Origin: Mogibacterium sp.
GTDB taxonomy: Bacteria > Bacillota > Clostridia > Peptostreptococcales > Anaerovoracaceae
Assembly: GCA_017515425.1 (NCBI GenBank)
Contig: JAFWFU010000042.1
Location: 1-35,008, forward strand
DNA length: 35,008 nucleotides
Direction of reading: 5' to 3'
The notes beneath the pieces were generated by a model, which saw only the letters and a program-made list of their open reading frames with translations, made no database searches and was not told the origin of the DNA. The position numbers were made by a program, and so were the translations under genes. The stretch's first letter is position 1. Each line of letters opens with the position of its first letter. Below, piece after piece: positions 23,897 through 32,605 of this stretch.

Positions 23897-25846
23897 CTAG
23901 TAAATTTCCTTTATATCACCGTTTTTAAAGGCGTCATAGAGATCCTCGAGATTCGAAATCTGATTTCTCAATTCGTCGCCGTTGTCGGTCTCTCTTATGA
24001 GGAGTCTCTCCTTAGCCGAATCTATGAGGTGCATGACGGGTCTATGGAATACCTGAGTCCCGTCCTCGCGGAGCGGTTCATAGGGCTTATGCTCTGCAAG
24101 ATACATATGTTTCGAGGTCATTATCGCCGTATATCCGGCAATTCCCGTCGTCTTATGATAAGCCTTGGAAATTCCCCCGTCTATGATGAAGAGCTTGCCA
24201 TTCGCCTTGATTGGCGTCTGCCCGTCCTTGAGCTTCACGGGGACATGCCCGTTTAATATCTTTCCGATCTTTGGATTGAGCCCGAAGTCCTTGAGTATCT
24301 TATCAGCAGTCTCTTCCTTTTCTATAAGCTTATAATAAGGCACCTTGATCTCTTTATGAGTCGCCTTATCCTCTATGAAATACCTCTCGAATGTAGTCAT
24401 CTTATCCTTGCCGAAGAGCGGCGAATTCTCCGAAAGCCATAGATACCACATTATTGATGCCGCCTCTGCGCTCGTCTGACCCTCAGGTGGATTGTAGCGC
24501 GCCTCTCTTATGCGTTCGTCGAGCATTTGGATATAGGCTGCGCCCTTGTATTTCCTTCCACAAAATTCGACTTCCCTCAGCTCTCCCTCATCAGTAAAGG
24601 GAATGCACCCATGATAGAAGAGATTGCCGTTCAGCACCTTATACAGAGCGCCCTGCGAGAATATATATTCAATATGCCTTTGCAGCTTGCTTGCATTTAG
24701 GATTGAGGATTCGAGGGCGACCATGACCTCTTCTTCCTCTTCCGTCAATTTATAGGGGTCTTTCGGATCCACGGTCGGAAGGTTCATATCCCTCATTGGA
24801 TATTCCTCACCGTCCACGACCACCGTCCCCTTCTTAAAGTCAATCTTCTCCAGCAGATTTCTATGATCCAGCCTATACTCTGGGTGAGCCTTTATATCCT
24901 GTCCTTCAAGCTTGAACTGAATGACGGAGATCATCTTATGCATTTTAGCCGCAAGCTCAGGCGGTATCGGATCGTATTTGTTGACTTCCATGACGTTCGG
25001 CTTGAAGAATTCGCATGGGTCGTCAGCATAGATATGCTCTGCGAGTGTCGCGAGAGGTCTCAGATTTATCCCGTATCCGACCTCAAGCATATCGAAATTA
25101 TTATATCTTACATTTATCCTGATCATCGTCGCTATGCAGGATCTATTCCCACATGCCGCGCCCATCCAGAGGACGTCGTGATTGCCCCACTGAATATCTA
25201 TGCCGCGATTATCCATGAGATAGTCCATTATCTCTGGCGAACCGGAGCCTCTGTCGAAGATGTCTCCTATTATATGAAGCCTGTCCACCGTCAGATTGCT
25301 GATAGCCTCTGTCAGCTCGATAATGAAGATTCTGGCGGAGTCGTATTCGATAATCGAATCTATTATTTCGTCATAGTATTTATGCCTGTCAGGTAGATTG
25401 TCCGCAAAGAGGAGCTCGTCCATGATATAGGACATATCTTTAGGCAGGCGTTTTTTCACCTTTGACCTCGTATATTTGTTGGAGACCACCCTGCATACCA
25501 TCAGCAGCCTTCTGATTGCCACCTTCGCCCATGCGTCGAAGTCGGGCTCGGTTTTCTCCCGCCTTGCCATTTCAGCCTCAGGGTTGTAAATGAGGGCGGC
25601 GAGGTCATCCCTCTCGTGCTCCGTCAAGAGGTCTCCGAAAATCTCGTCAATCCTCATTCTAATCATGCCGGAGCCGCTTCTGACAAAATAGCGAAACGCC
25701 TCATACTCCCCATGATTATCGCTGAGGAAAAACTCCGTCGCCTTAGGGAGCGCCAAAATAGCCTTTAGATTTATGATTTCAGCCCTTACAGCTCTTCTGT
25801 TCGGATATTTCTCCGCCAAAAGGTTCAGAAATTGACTGTCAGACAT
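23897..25846 (-). CDS. fbp: Fructose-1,6-bisphosphatase class III
   Basis: This 649-aa enzyme is of the Firmicutes-type class III family, which has a calcineurin-like metallophosphatase core. Metal-binding blocks are LSDNHGEYEAF (about 41-51), GDIFDRGSGSPEIMD and WGNHDVLWMGAACGN. The length matches the family (about 640-670). It hydrolyses fructose-1,6-bisphosphate to fructose-6-phosphate in gluconeogenesis, feeding glucose-1-phosphate and hence GlgC/GlgD. GGAGG is 5 nt from the ATG. It lies between murA and the PrsW gene, and close spacing on both sides points to an operon with the glg genes. Confidence 0.96.
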   Translation of the reverse strand: MSDSQFLNLLAEKYPNRRAVRAEIINLKAILALPKATEFFLSDNHGEYEAFRYFVRSGSGMIRMRIDEIFGDLLTEHERDDLAALIYNPEAEMARREKTEPDFDAWAKVAIRRLLMVCRVVSNKYTRSKVKKRLPKDMSYIMDELLFADNLPDRHKYYDEIIDSIIEYDSARIFIIELTEAISNLTVDRLHIIGDIFDRGSGSPEIMDYLMDNRGIDIQWGNHDVLWMGAACGNRSCIATMIRINVRYNNFDMLEVGYGINLRPLATLAEHIYADDPCEFFKPNVMEVNKYDPIPPELAAKMHKMISVIQFKLEGQDIKAHPEYRLDHRNLLEKIDFKKGTVVVDGEEYPMRDMNLPTVDPKDPYKLTEEEEEVMVALESSILNASKLQRHIEYIFSQGALYKVLNGNLFYHGCIPFTDEGELREVEFCGRKYKGAAYIQMLDERIREARYNPPEGQTSAEAASIMWYLWLSENSPLFGKDKMTTFERYFIEDKATHKEIKVPYYKLIEKEETADKILKDFGLNPKIGKILNGHVPVKLKDGQTPIKANGKLFIIDGGISKAYHKTTGIAGYTAIMTSKHMYLAEHKPYEPLREDGTQVFHRPVMHLIDSAKERLLIRETDNGDELRNQISNLEDLYDAFKNGDIKEIY

Positions 25847-25894
25847 ATCTTCCTCCGTCTAATTTTCCTTCATCCAATCTGCCTTCGTCTAATG

Positions 25895-27169
25895 CTAGCC
25901 TCTGCCGGTTTTCATAATATCTGCGCCGAGGGCTTTGAGCTTGCCTACCAAATCCTCATAGCCTCTTTCGATATGATATATCTCGCTTATCTCGGTAGTT
26001 CCGTCCGCCACCAAGCCGGCAATCACCATTGCCGCCCCGGCTCTCAAATCGGTCGCCCTCACCTTCGCGCCGTGGAGCTTCTTTCCTCCCGGCACTCTCG
26101 CCTCTCTGTTCTCGGTCTGTATATCTGCACCCATGCGGTTGAGCTCCACCACATGCATAAATCTGTTTTCAAAAACGGTCTCCCTGACGACGCTGTTTCC
26201 CTTGACCGTCGCCAAGAACGCCATAAATGGTGACTGAATATCCGTCGGAAGCCCCGGATATGGCAGCGTCTTAATATCCGTCGCCACGAGCTCCCTATCC
26301 CTTGCGTCAACATAAATACCTTCGGGAGTTACGTCGATTCCGACATTGCATTCCTTGAGCTTAGCCATAATGGGTCTGACATGCCCGGGTATGGCATTCT
26401 TTATCAGTATATCCCCCCTCGTAATGGCGGCAGCTAAGAGGAAGGTGCCCGTCTCTATCCTATCAGGTATGGCTTCATGGACGCAGCCCGTGAGCCTCTC
26501 AACCCCCTCTATGCGTATCATATCCGTGCCCGCACTCTTAATCTTCGCCCCCATTTTATTCAGTTGGTTGGCGAGGTCGATTATCTCGGGCTCCTTGGCG
26601 GCATTTTCGATTATCGTCGTGCCCTTCGCCGTCGAAGCTGCCATGAGAATATTCTCCGTAGCGCCGACGCTCGGGAAGTCGAGGTATATCACATCACCGA
26701 CTAATCCCTCAGCACCCGTCTCCACGGTGACTGTCTCCTTCTCAATATCCTCGGTCACCTTAGCGCCCAAGGCTCTGAATCCCTTGAGATGAAGGTCTAT
26801 AGGTCTTTTGCCTATCGTGCAGCCGCCCGGCATAGGCATTACGACCTTGCCATGTCTTGCCAGGAGCGGGCCCATTGTAAATATGGAAGCCCTCATCTCC
26901 TGCACCAGATCCTTGTCTCCCTCACAGGATATGATCTCTGCGGTCTGAGTTCTGATTGAACCGTCTCCGCTGTCGTCTATTACCGCACCGTAGTTTCTCA
27001 AAATCTGCTTCATTACGGAAACATCGGCGAGATTTGGAACATCCTCAATCACGCAGACATCCTCCGTCATTATCGTGGCTGCCAAAAGTGGTAAAACCGA
27101 GTTCTTAGCGCCGCTTATCTTCACCTCTCCATGGAGAGGCTTGCTTTTGTTGACAAGTATTTTTGCCAT
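25895..27169 (-). CDS. murA: UDP-N-acetylglucosamine 1-carboxyvinyltransferase
   Basis: This 424-aa EPSP-synthase-fold enzyme transfers enolpyruvate from PEP to UDP-GlcNAc, the first committed step of peptidoglycan synthesis. The N-terminus has the conserved SGAKNSVLPLLAAT. The catalytic cysteine is present in PGGCTIGKRPIDLHLKGF, so fosfomycin sensitivity would be expected from family knowledge. A TTG directly upstream extends the frame by one codon; the ATG at 27167-27169 has GGAG 7 nt upstream and is chosen. Its ATG shares one base with the stop codon of the upstream membrane-protein gene (TGATG), a clear sign of translational coupling. Many Firmicutes have two murA paralogues; which this is cannot be told. 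Confidence 0.96.
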   Translation of the reverse strand: MAKILVNKSKPLHGEVKISGAKNSVLPLLAATIMTEDVCVIEDVPNLADVSVMKQILRNYGAVIDDSGDGSIRTQTAEIISCEGDKDLVQEMRASIFTMGPLLARHGKVVMPMPGGCTIGKRPIDLHLKGFRALGAKVTEDIEKETVTVETGAEGLVGDVIYLDFPSVGATENILMAASTAKGTTIIENAAKEPEIIDLANQLNKMGAKIKSAGTDMIRIEGVERLTGCVHEAIPDRIETGTFLLAAAITRGDILIKNAIPGHVRPIMAKLKECNVGIDVTPEGIYVDARDRELVATDIKTLPYPGLPTDIQSPFMAFLATVKGNSVVRETVFENRFMHVVELNRMGADIQTENREARVPGGKKLHGAKVRATDLRAGAAMVIAGLVADGTTEISEIYHIERGYEDLVGKLKALGADIMKTGRG

Positions 27170-27660
27170 CAATTATCTCCTGCTTTGTCCTGTATTTTCT
27201 CTAATCTGCCTCGCTGCTTCAATGCCTTCTTTTCGTACCTCGACTGCTTCTTGAGCTGCTTGACCGCCTTCTTGGAATTCTTCACGGTCTTTTTGGCATT
27301 CCTTGCAGCCCTGCTGCCGGCTATGCTTGAAGCCAATCCGCTTCTTATCGAGATTGTCTTTCCTATGGCGCTCACGGAATTTATCGCCGTAAGCCCTGCC
27401 GCGACCGCGCCGAGCGCCTTTATAGTGGGGCTTGTATCCGTCGCGATATTGTCTATAGCCGCAATTAGGTTGTCGCTTATCTCGTCGGCTCTTCCCTTCA
27501 CATCGTCTACGGCTTTGTTTCCGCTTTCCACCATCGCCTTGCTCTTCTTCGCCAGCTCGATTACGGAAGCTGCCATAATAGCCAGCACTATTACCAGCGC
27601 TATGAGCACGATTATAAGGCAGATTACGAGGATTTGATTAACCGATAAAGTCATTTCCAT
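27169..27660 (-). CDS. Single-span membrane protein with basic coiled-coil tail
   Basis: This 163-aa protein has one N-terminal hydrophobic helix (about 9-35, ILVICLIIVLIALVIVLAIM). An Ala-rich, weakly coiled-coil region follows, then a very basic C-terminus (KKTVKNSKKAVKQLKKQ). The layout recalls DUF948/YtxH-type envelope-associated proteins, but I cannot assign a family with certainty. It resembles the smaller protein encoded just upstream, and the two look like paralogues. Its stop overlaps the murA start by one base, so it is translated in step with a peptidoglycan enzyme; a role at the cell envelope is a reasonable inference. Confidence 0.8.
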   Translation of the reverse strand: MEMTLSVNQILVICLIIVLIALVIVLAIMAASVIELAKKSKAMVESGNKAVDDVKGRADEISDNLIAAIDNIATDTSPTIKALGAVAAGLTAINSVSAIGKTISIRSGLASSIAGSRAARNAKKTVKNSKKAVKQLKKQSRYEKKALKQRGRLEKIQDKAGDN

Positions 27661-27685
27661 TCTCCTTGCTCCTTATCCTCTGCTG

Positions 27686-27961
27686 CTATTTAAGAATTCT
27701 ATTCAAAAGCTTCTGGGCGACCTGAACTCCAATATCCGCGACAGCGCTCGCCTTTGCCGCATTCGCCCTCGCCGCTGCGCTCACTTCGTCCACCTTGGAT
27801 TTGGCGCTTCCCGCCGCAGCCATGCCTCCGTCGATTATCGCATTGGTCTTTTTCACCGTATCGGTGGCATTTGAAACCAGCACGATTAAGAAAATAACCA
27901 AAACTATCAATGCTATTAGGAGTATTCCTATCAGTAGATCTTGCGGACTTATGGTAATCAT
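27686..27961 (-). CDS. Small single-span membrane protein, paralogue of its neighbour
   Basis: This 91-aa protein has an N-terminal hydrophobic helix (LLIGILLIALIVLVIFLIVL). An alanine-rich amphipathic stretch follows (AKSKVDEVSAAARANAAKAS), ending in QKLLNRILK. It shares its architecture, and the repeated LLIALIVLVI-type span, with the 163-aa protein 25 bp downstream, without that protein's basic tail. AAAGGAGG stands upstream of the ATG. A DUF948-like role is possible; no function is assigned. Confidence 0.78.
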   Translation of the reverse strand: MITISPQDLLIGILLIALIVLVIFLIVLVSNATDTVKKTNAIIDGGMAAAGSAKSKVDEVSAAARANAAKASAVADIGVQVAQKLLNRILK

Positions 27962-28019
27962 CTATGCCTCCTTTTCTATATTAAAACTTCCTGTTAAAAC
28001 TCTCTATTAAAGCTTATCG

Positions 28020-28970
28020 CTAAAATTCCTTCATCAGCTTTTCGAGCTCCTTGGCGTCGTCCTCAGTGAGATTCTCGGGGATTTCGTCCGTCTCATCAGG
28101 CTCGGCTATGTCATCAGCCTTACTGCGCCAGCCCTTCTTGCCCTTCCTCTTTATCTCTTCCTTGGTAAAGGACTTCATCTCCTGCGAGAATACCTCTTCG
28201 CCCGTCTCGGGGTCGGTCTCAATCGCTCTTGTGATTATCCTTCCGTTGAAATAATCGACCTTTACCACCTTGGCAAGCCCGTCAGGCGTCTCGACCCTCT
28301 CATTATCCTTGGGCATTCCCTTCCTGAGCTCCTTATACGTCTTGTCCTCGAAGTTGAGACAGCACATCAGCCTGCCGCAGCTCCCCGATATTTTGGAAGG
28401 GTTGAGGGAGAGGTTCTGCTGCTTCGCCATCTTTATTGATACAGGCTGAAAATCCGAGAGCCATTTGCTGCAACATAGAGGTCTGCCGCAAATTCCAATG
28501 CCTCCGAGCATTCTCGCCTCATCTCTTGCACCGATTTGCCTGAGTTCTATCCTCGTGTGGAAATAACCGGCAAGGTCTTTGGCGAGCTCTCTGAAATCCA
28601 CCCTGCCGTCCGCCGAGAAGTAAAAGACTATCTTGGCTCCGTCTATCATAAATTCCACATCTATGAGCTTCATATCGAGCTCGTGTTTCTGTATCTTATC
28701 CTCGCATATCTTCAATGCCTCATCTCTCTTTGCGAGATTTGCATGATACCTCTCGAGGTCTTTTTCATTCGCCTTCCGCTCTATGGGTTTAAGCTCTGCG
28801 ACGAGATCTTCCTCATCAACCTCCCTATTGGCTATGAGGATATGCCCGAGCTCCATTCCCCTCGCGGTCTCCACTATGACCATTTCTCCGAGCTCGTACT
28901 CCACACCCCTAGGGTCAAAATAATATGTTTTTCCGGCTTTCATAAAGCCGACGCCAACGATTTCTACCAT
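28020..28970 (-). CDS. ricT: PSP1-domain protein RicT (YaaT)
   Basis: This 316-aa protein has the PSP1 domain. Its landmarks are VEIVGVGFMKAGKTYYFDP at the start, VDFRELAKDLAGYF in the middle and two cysteine clusters, GICGRPLCCSKWL and SGSCGRLMCCLNFE. In Bacillus subtilis RicT (YaaT) forms a complex with RicA and RicF (YmcA, YlbF) that holds Fe-S clusters and assists RNase Y-dependent mRNA maturation, with effects on sporulation, competence and biofilm. The cysteines fit the cluster-binding role. It lies 6 bp after holB, as in other Firmicutes (holB-yaaT). The charged C-terminal tail of about 50 residues is typical. GGGAG lies 10 nt from the ATG. Confidence 0.93.
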   Translation of the reverse strand: MVEIVGVGFMKAGKTYYFDPRGVEYELGEMVIVETARGMELGHILIANREVDEEDLVAELKPIERKANEKDLERYHANLAKRDEALKICEDKIQKHELDMKLIDVEFMIDGAKIVFYFSADGRVDFRELAKDLAGYFHTRIELRQIGARDEARMLGGIGICGRPLCCSKWLSDFQPVSIKMAKQQNLSLNPSKISGSCGRLMCCLNFEDKTYKELRKGMPKDNERVETPDGLAKVVKVDYFNGRIITRAIETDPETGEEVFSQEMKSFTKEEIKRKGKKGWRSKADDIAEPDETDEIPENLTEDDAKELEKLMKEF

Positions 28971-28976
28971 TTGTAT

Positions 28977-29780
28977 CTATCTCCCAATTATATTTTTATA
29001 TTCCAGAAACAGCCTTTTCAAAGCCTTCTGTCTGTCCATTCCCCTGCCTATATCCATGGCGGTTCTCTCCGCAGCCTCTATCCCATTCGCGAGGACGCAT
29101 ATTTCAGCGCCTTCCCTCATCATATTGCGAAGTCTTTCTTCCACCAAGCCGATATATTCCGCCGCGTCCTCAGTGCTTTTGATATTCTTCTCGGTGAACT
29201 CTCTGAACTGATAGAAGCTCCCTTCCTTCGAGAGTATCTGAGCTGCGCCTTCTGCCATCTCCTCTGATGAGGCTGATTCTTCACTTCCCGAATATCCCTC
29301 ATATTCATCAATTCTGACAAGGCTGCAACGCGACCTCACCGTGGCGAGGAGTTCGTCGCTCCTTGATGTTGCGAGAATGAGCAAGACCTTCTCAAGCGGC
29401 TCCTCGAGAGTCTTTAGCAGCTTATTCTGAACTATCTCGCTCAGAGCCTCCGCCTCGTTTATTATGCCTATGAGGTATCTCCCATAGGGCGTCATTCCAA
29501 GCCTCTCCGTAAAGGCTATGGCGTCTTCGCTTCGATAGCCGCTCTTCCCGCTCCTCTGCATATATACTATATCGGGGCTCGTGAGAGCAGCCGCCTGCAC
29601 GCAGGCAGCACATCTGCCGCAGGGTCTCGTTTCAATATTCTCATTCTGACATTCGAGTCCCGAGACCAGGGCGAGCAGGAATTCATTTCTTTTGCTGCCG
29701 GACTTCCCCTCTATGATATAGGCATGGGCGGAGCTTTCGCCCTCTGCTATATTTCTGATAAGCTCTTTGATTTCCTTCAT
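28977..29780 (-). CDS. holB: DNA polymerase III delta' subunit
   Basis: This 267-aa protein is the clamp-loader delta' subunit. The P-loop is degenerate (EGKSGSKRNEF), as usual for delta', which does not hydrolyse ATP. The four-cysteine zinc module is present (CQNEN..., CGRCAAC), as is the SRC motif (VRSRCSLVRIDEY) that supplies the arginine finger. LLKTLEEPLEKVLLILATS is the characteristic central block. It is somewhat shorter than Escherichia coli HolB, matching Firmicutes forms. It stands between tmk (46 bp upstream) and ricT, a conserved Firmicutes order. No strong ribosome binding site precedes the ATG. Confidence 0.92.
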   Translation of the reverse strand: MKEIKELIRNIAEGESSAHAYIIEGKSGSKRNEFLLALVSGLECQNENIETRPCGRCAACVQAAALTSPDIVYMQRSGKSGYRSEDAIAFTERLGMTPYGRYLIGIINEAEALSEIVQNKLLKTLEEPLEKVLLILATSRSDELLATVRSRCSLVRIDEYEGYSGSEESASSEEMAEGAAQILSKEGSFYQFREFTEKNIKSTEDAAEYIGLVEERLRNMMREGAEICVLANGIEAAERTAMDIGRGMDRQKALKRLFLEYKNIIGR

Positions 29781-29826
29781 TTATATTATGACGAACGCTT
29801 TGATTTCTTTCGTTATAGTCTCCCGC

Positions 29827-30456
29827 TTAAATGCCTCTCTTCTCGCATATCTGTTCGAGATATTTCTTTATCTCCTCGGAGATCTCCTCTACAGAGCGGG
29901 TCGCGTCTATCCTCTTCACCCTCTCCGGATCGCCCTCGGCTATCGCCTTATAGCCCTCATATACCTTGAAATGAAAATCCCCTTCTTCCATTTCGAGCCT
30001 GTCGAGGTCTCCAAGCCTTGACACCCTTCTCTTTCCTTCGTCCGGGTCAATATCCATCCAAAATGTGATGTCGGGAGCAAGTCCGCCTGTGGCAAAGGCG
30101 TTCACTATGCCTACCATATCCCCGAGCCCTCTGCCATATGCCTGATATGCTATGGAAGAATCGAGAAATCTATCGCAGATAACTATATGCCCCTTTTCTA
30201 ATGCGGGCATTACCAACTCCCTCACATGCTGGGCTCTGGCTGCGGCGTAGACGAGCATTTCAGTCACGTCCTTCATTTCGAGGTTGTGGCTGTCAAGGAC
30301 GATTTCTCTGAGCTTTTCGCTGATTGGCGTGCCGCCCGGCTCTCTTGTATGTACTACAAGAAGCCCCTTCTCTTCGAAGAAGCTCTCTATATTTTTAATC
30401 TGTGTGGATTTACCGGCGCCGTCTCCGCCTTCAAGCGTTATAAAGAGTCCTCTCAT
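29827..30456 (-). CDS. tmk: Thymidylate kinase
   Basis: This 209-aa enzyme phosphorylates dTMP to dTDP. It begins MRGLFITLEGGDGAGKSTQI with the P-loop GGDGAGKST, then has TREPGGTPISEKLREIV (the DR/RE-type region) and CDRFLDSSIAYQAYGRG, with a lid segment near residue 145. An in-frame open stretch continues 41 codons further upstream, but those codons are shadowed by a better small ORF, and the ATG at 30454-30456 fits the family exactly. GAGGAG precedes the ATG by 3 nt. The start overlaps the stop of the 43-aa membrane peptide in an ATGA junction, so the two are coupled. Confidence 0.95.
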   Translation of the reverse strand: MRGLFITLEGGDGAGKSTQIKNIESFFEEKGLLVVHTREPGGTPISEKLREIVLDSHNLEMKDVTEMLVYAAARAQHVRELVMPALEKGHIVICDRFLDSSIAYQAYGRGLGDMVGIVNAFATGGLAPDITFWMDIDPDEGKRRVSRLGDLDRLEMEEGDFHFKVYEGYKAIAEGDPERVKRIDATRSVEEISEEIKKYLEQICEKRGI

Positions 30457-30584
30457 CTTCTCCTCGCTGAATCTTCTTTGTTTTTTATCCTGACATATTT
30501 GACCAGCTTTATATAGAGGATTGTCGCTATCGCAATTACCGGCGCTGCCACCAAAACTATCAGCAAAAACTTTAACCAAATCAT
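30453..30584 (-). CDS. 43-aa single-span membrane peptide upstream of tmk
   Basis: The frame from ATG 30582-30584 encodes a hydrophobic helix (MIWLKFLLIVLVAAPVIAIA) and a basic tail (KYVRIKNKEDSARRR). It ends in TGA overlapping the tmk ATG (ATGA). The overlap, the clean membrane-span plus positive-inside tail, and the position as first gene of the transcript argue that it is real. There is no Shine-Dalgarno sequence. A TATAAT lies only 8 nt upstream of the ATG (30593-30598), so translation may be leaderless. I do not recognise the family. Confidence 0.6.
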   Translation of the reverse strand: MIWLKFLLIVLVAAPVIAIATILYIKLVKYVRIKNKEDSARRR

Positions 30585-30592
30585 ATATGCAA

Positions 30593-30598
30593 ATTATA
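30593..30598 (-). promoter_or_regulatory. -10 box upstream of the tmk operon
   Basis: A perfect TATAAT on the minus strand lies 8 nt before the ATG of the 43-aa membrane peptide gene. The expected start site would fall within a few bases of that ATG. No good -35 box is seen 17 bp further up (GCGATA). Confidence 0.4.
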
Positions 30599-30648
30599 AC
30601 ATAAACCGAAGATATTATCGCCGTTTTCGACCTTTGTTATTTTTATGG

Positions 30649-30677
30649 TTGAGTTTTATCCGCCGCGGGGTTAACAT
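30649..30677 (+). promoter_or_regulatory. Promoter of the ABC exporter gene, apparently leaderless
   Basis: TTGAGT (30649-30654) and TAACAT (30672-30677) are 17 bp apart on the plus strand. The ATG of the transporter gene follows after 7 nt, and no Shine-Dalgarno sequence fits in between. The spacer contains the GC-rich CCGCCGCGGGG. Confidence 0.45.
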
Positions 30678-30684
30678 ATTCCCT

Positions 30685-32448
30685 ATGGAAGAGAAACAGA
30701 AACAAATATCAAACAAATATCTTTTAGAGAGATTTTATCCCTATTTTAAACCCTATTGGCGCATTCTCGTATTCGATCTGATATGCGCTTCGCTTACAAG
30801 CGCCTGCGAATTGGTGCTGCCTATTATAGTGCGGTTCATCACCAATACGATTATGACCTCGCCGAGCAGCCTGAGCGTCGAGCTCGTGATTCGGATAACC
30901 CTGCTCTATATGTTGCTCAGGATAGTCGACGTGCTGGGTAACTACTATATGCAGAACAACGGGCATATCATGGGCGCGCGTATAGAGGCGGATATGAGGC
31001 GTGACCTCTTCGAGAAATTCCAAGAGCTCTCATATGGTTTTTACAGCCATAACAAAATCGGTCAGCTCATATCTCGAATTACCACGGATTTATTCGATAT
31101 AGCGGAATTCGCACATCATTGCCCCGAGGAGTATTTTATCGCGGCGGTCAAGATTGTCGTTGCATTTATCATTCTCATAAGGGTCAATGTGCCGCTCACC
31201 CTTCTCCTCTTCGCCCTCATTCCTCTCATGCTGCTCTTCGCCATGAGGTATAGAGTCAGAATGAGGAATGCCTTTAAATGGCAGAGGAGCGAGCTCGGAG
31301 AGATAAATTCCGGCGTAGAGGACAGCCTTCTCGGAATAAGGGTCTCCAAATCATTCGCAAACGAAGATGTGGAAGAGGAGCGTTTTGAAGAAGGGAATAA
31401 GCGATTCCTCACCACCAAGAAGGTCGGCTATAAAAATCTTGCCGGTTTTCGCAGCGTCACCCGCCTCTTCGACGGGCTGATGTATATCTCGATAGTCCTC
31501 TTCGGTTCACTCGCGCTTATCTACGAGAAGATTACAGCCGGAGATTTTATCGCATATCTGATGTATGCCGCCGTGCTGCTCGAATCAATCAGAAGAGTCG
31601 TGGAGTTTACCGAGCAGTTCCAGCGCGGAATAACGGGGATTGAAAGATTTATAGAGATAATGGATACAAAGATTGAGGTGGACGACGAGCCGAACGCTGC
31701 GGATATGCCTGATGAAGTGCATGGAGATATTGAGTTTAAAGACGTTTCCTTTGCATACAGCGACGCCAGCGAGGACTGCGTGCTCTGCCATATCAATCTC
31801 AGCATAAAGAGCGGAGAGAATATCGCACTCGTGGGGCCGAGCGGCGCAGGCAAGACGACATTCTGCAATCTTATCCCTCGATTCTATGATGTTACGGGCG
31901 GCATGATAACCGTGGACGGAAGAAATATCAGAGACTATAAGGTGAGGTCGCTCAGAACTAAGATAGGCATGATGCAGCAGGACGTATATCTTTTTTCAGA
32001 TACCGTGGCAGGCAATATCGGTTATGGCAAGCCGGGTGCGTCCATGAACGAGATTATCGCCGCGGCGAAGCTTGCAGGCGCAGACGAATTCATCAGAGAG
32101 CTGCCAAAGGGATATGATACCTATGTCGGGGAGCGCGGCGCGCGTCTTTCGGGCGGTCAGAAGCAGAGAATCAGCATAGCGAGAGTATTCCTTAAAAACC
32201 CGCCTATCCTGATACTCGACGAGGCGACATCAGCCCTCGACAACGAAAGTGAACACTATGTGCAGGAGTCTCTCTCAGAGCTCGCTAAGGGCAGGACGAC
32301 AATCACCATAGCTCATAGGCTCTCAACCGTGAGAAGCGCCGACCGCATAATCGTCTTGACCGAGGACGGCATAGCCGAAGAGGGTACACACGAAGACCTA
32401 ATCAAAAAAGGAGGCATATACGCCTCCATGCACAGCTTCACGCTTTAA
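30685..32448 (+). CDS. ABC exporter, fused permease and ATPase (MsbA/LmrA type)
   Basis: This 587-aa half-transporter works as a homo- or heterodimer in the membrane. Residues about 25-310 hold six helices of the ABC_membrane fold. Residues about 345-587 are the ATPase, with Walker A GPSGAGKTT, Q-loop MQQDVYLFSDT, signature LSGGQKQR, Walker B ILILDEATSALD and H-loop IAHRLST. All catalytic residues are present. The substrate is unknown; related proteins export lipids, drugs or peptides. The frame opens earlier at a TTG (30634), but the ATG at 30685 gives the normal N-terminus. It is the only clear plus-strand gene in the window, divergent from the tmk operon, and its transcript ends at the hairpin 32567-32605. 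Confidence 0.95.
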   Translation: MEEKQKQISNKYLLERFYPYFKPYWRILVFDLICASLTSACELVLPIIVRFITNTIMTSPSSLSVELVIRITLLYMLLRIVDVLGNYYMQNNGHIMGARIEADMRRDLFEKFQELSYGFYSHNKIGQLISRITTDLFDIAEFAHHCPEEYFIAAVKIVVAFIILIRVNVPLTLLLFALIPLMLLFAMRYRVRMRNAFKWQRSELGEINSGVEDSLLGIRVSKSFANEDVEEERFEEGNKRFLTTKKVGYKNLAGFRSVTRLFDGLMYISIVLFGSLALIYEKITAGDFIAYLMYAAVLLESIRRVVEFTEQFQRGITGIERFIEIMDTKIEVDDEPNAADMPDEVHGDIEFKDVSFAYSDASEDCVLCHINLSIKSGENIALVGPSGAGKTTFCNLIPRFYDVTGGMITVDGRNIRDYKVRSLRTKIGMMQQDVYLFSDTVAGNIGYGKPGASMNEIIAAAKLAGADEFIRELPKGYDTYVGERGARLSGGQKQRISIARVFLKNPPILILDEATSALDNESEHYVQESLSELAKGRTTITIAHRLSTVRSADRIIVLTEDGIAEEGTHEDLIKKGGIYASMHSFTL

Positions 32449-32566
32449 ATATAACCATAAATATGTATGCCTGCAAAAAACGGATATGGCTTCAAAAGTT
32501 GAAGTCCCTCAAGGATCTGCCCTGTAAATGCTCTCAAATAATACCCGCAAAAGGTGAAAATTGCTT

Positions 32567-32605
32567 AAAAAGGTGAAGATTTTGACTTTACTCTTCACCT
32601 TTTTT
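32567..32605. terminator. Bidirectional terminator between converging genes
   Basis: AAAAAGGTGAAGA (32567-32579) and TCTTCACCTTTTT (32592-32604) form perfect 13-bp arms with a 12-nt loop. A runs on one side and T runs on the other serve both the plus-strand ABC gene and the minus-strand acetyltransferase gene, whose stop codon lies inside the right arm. A partial third copy, AAAAGGTGAAAA, precedes it at 32549-32560. Confidence 0.85.
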
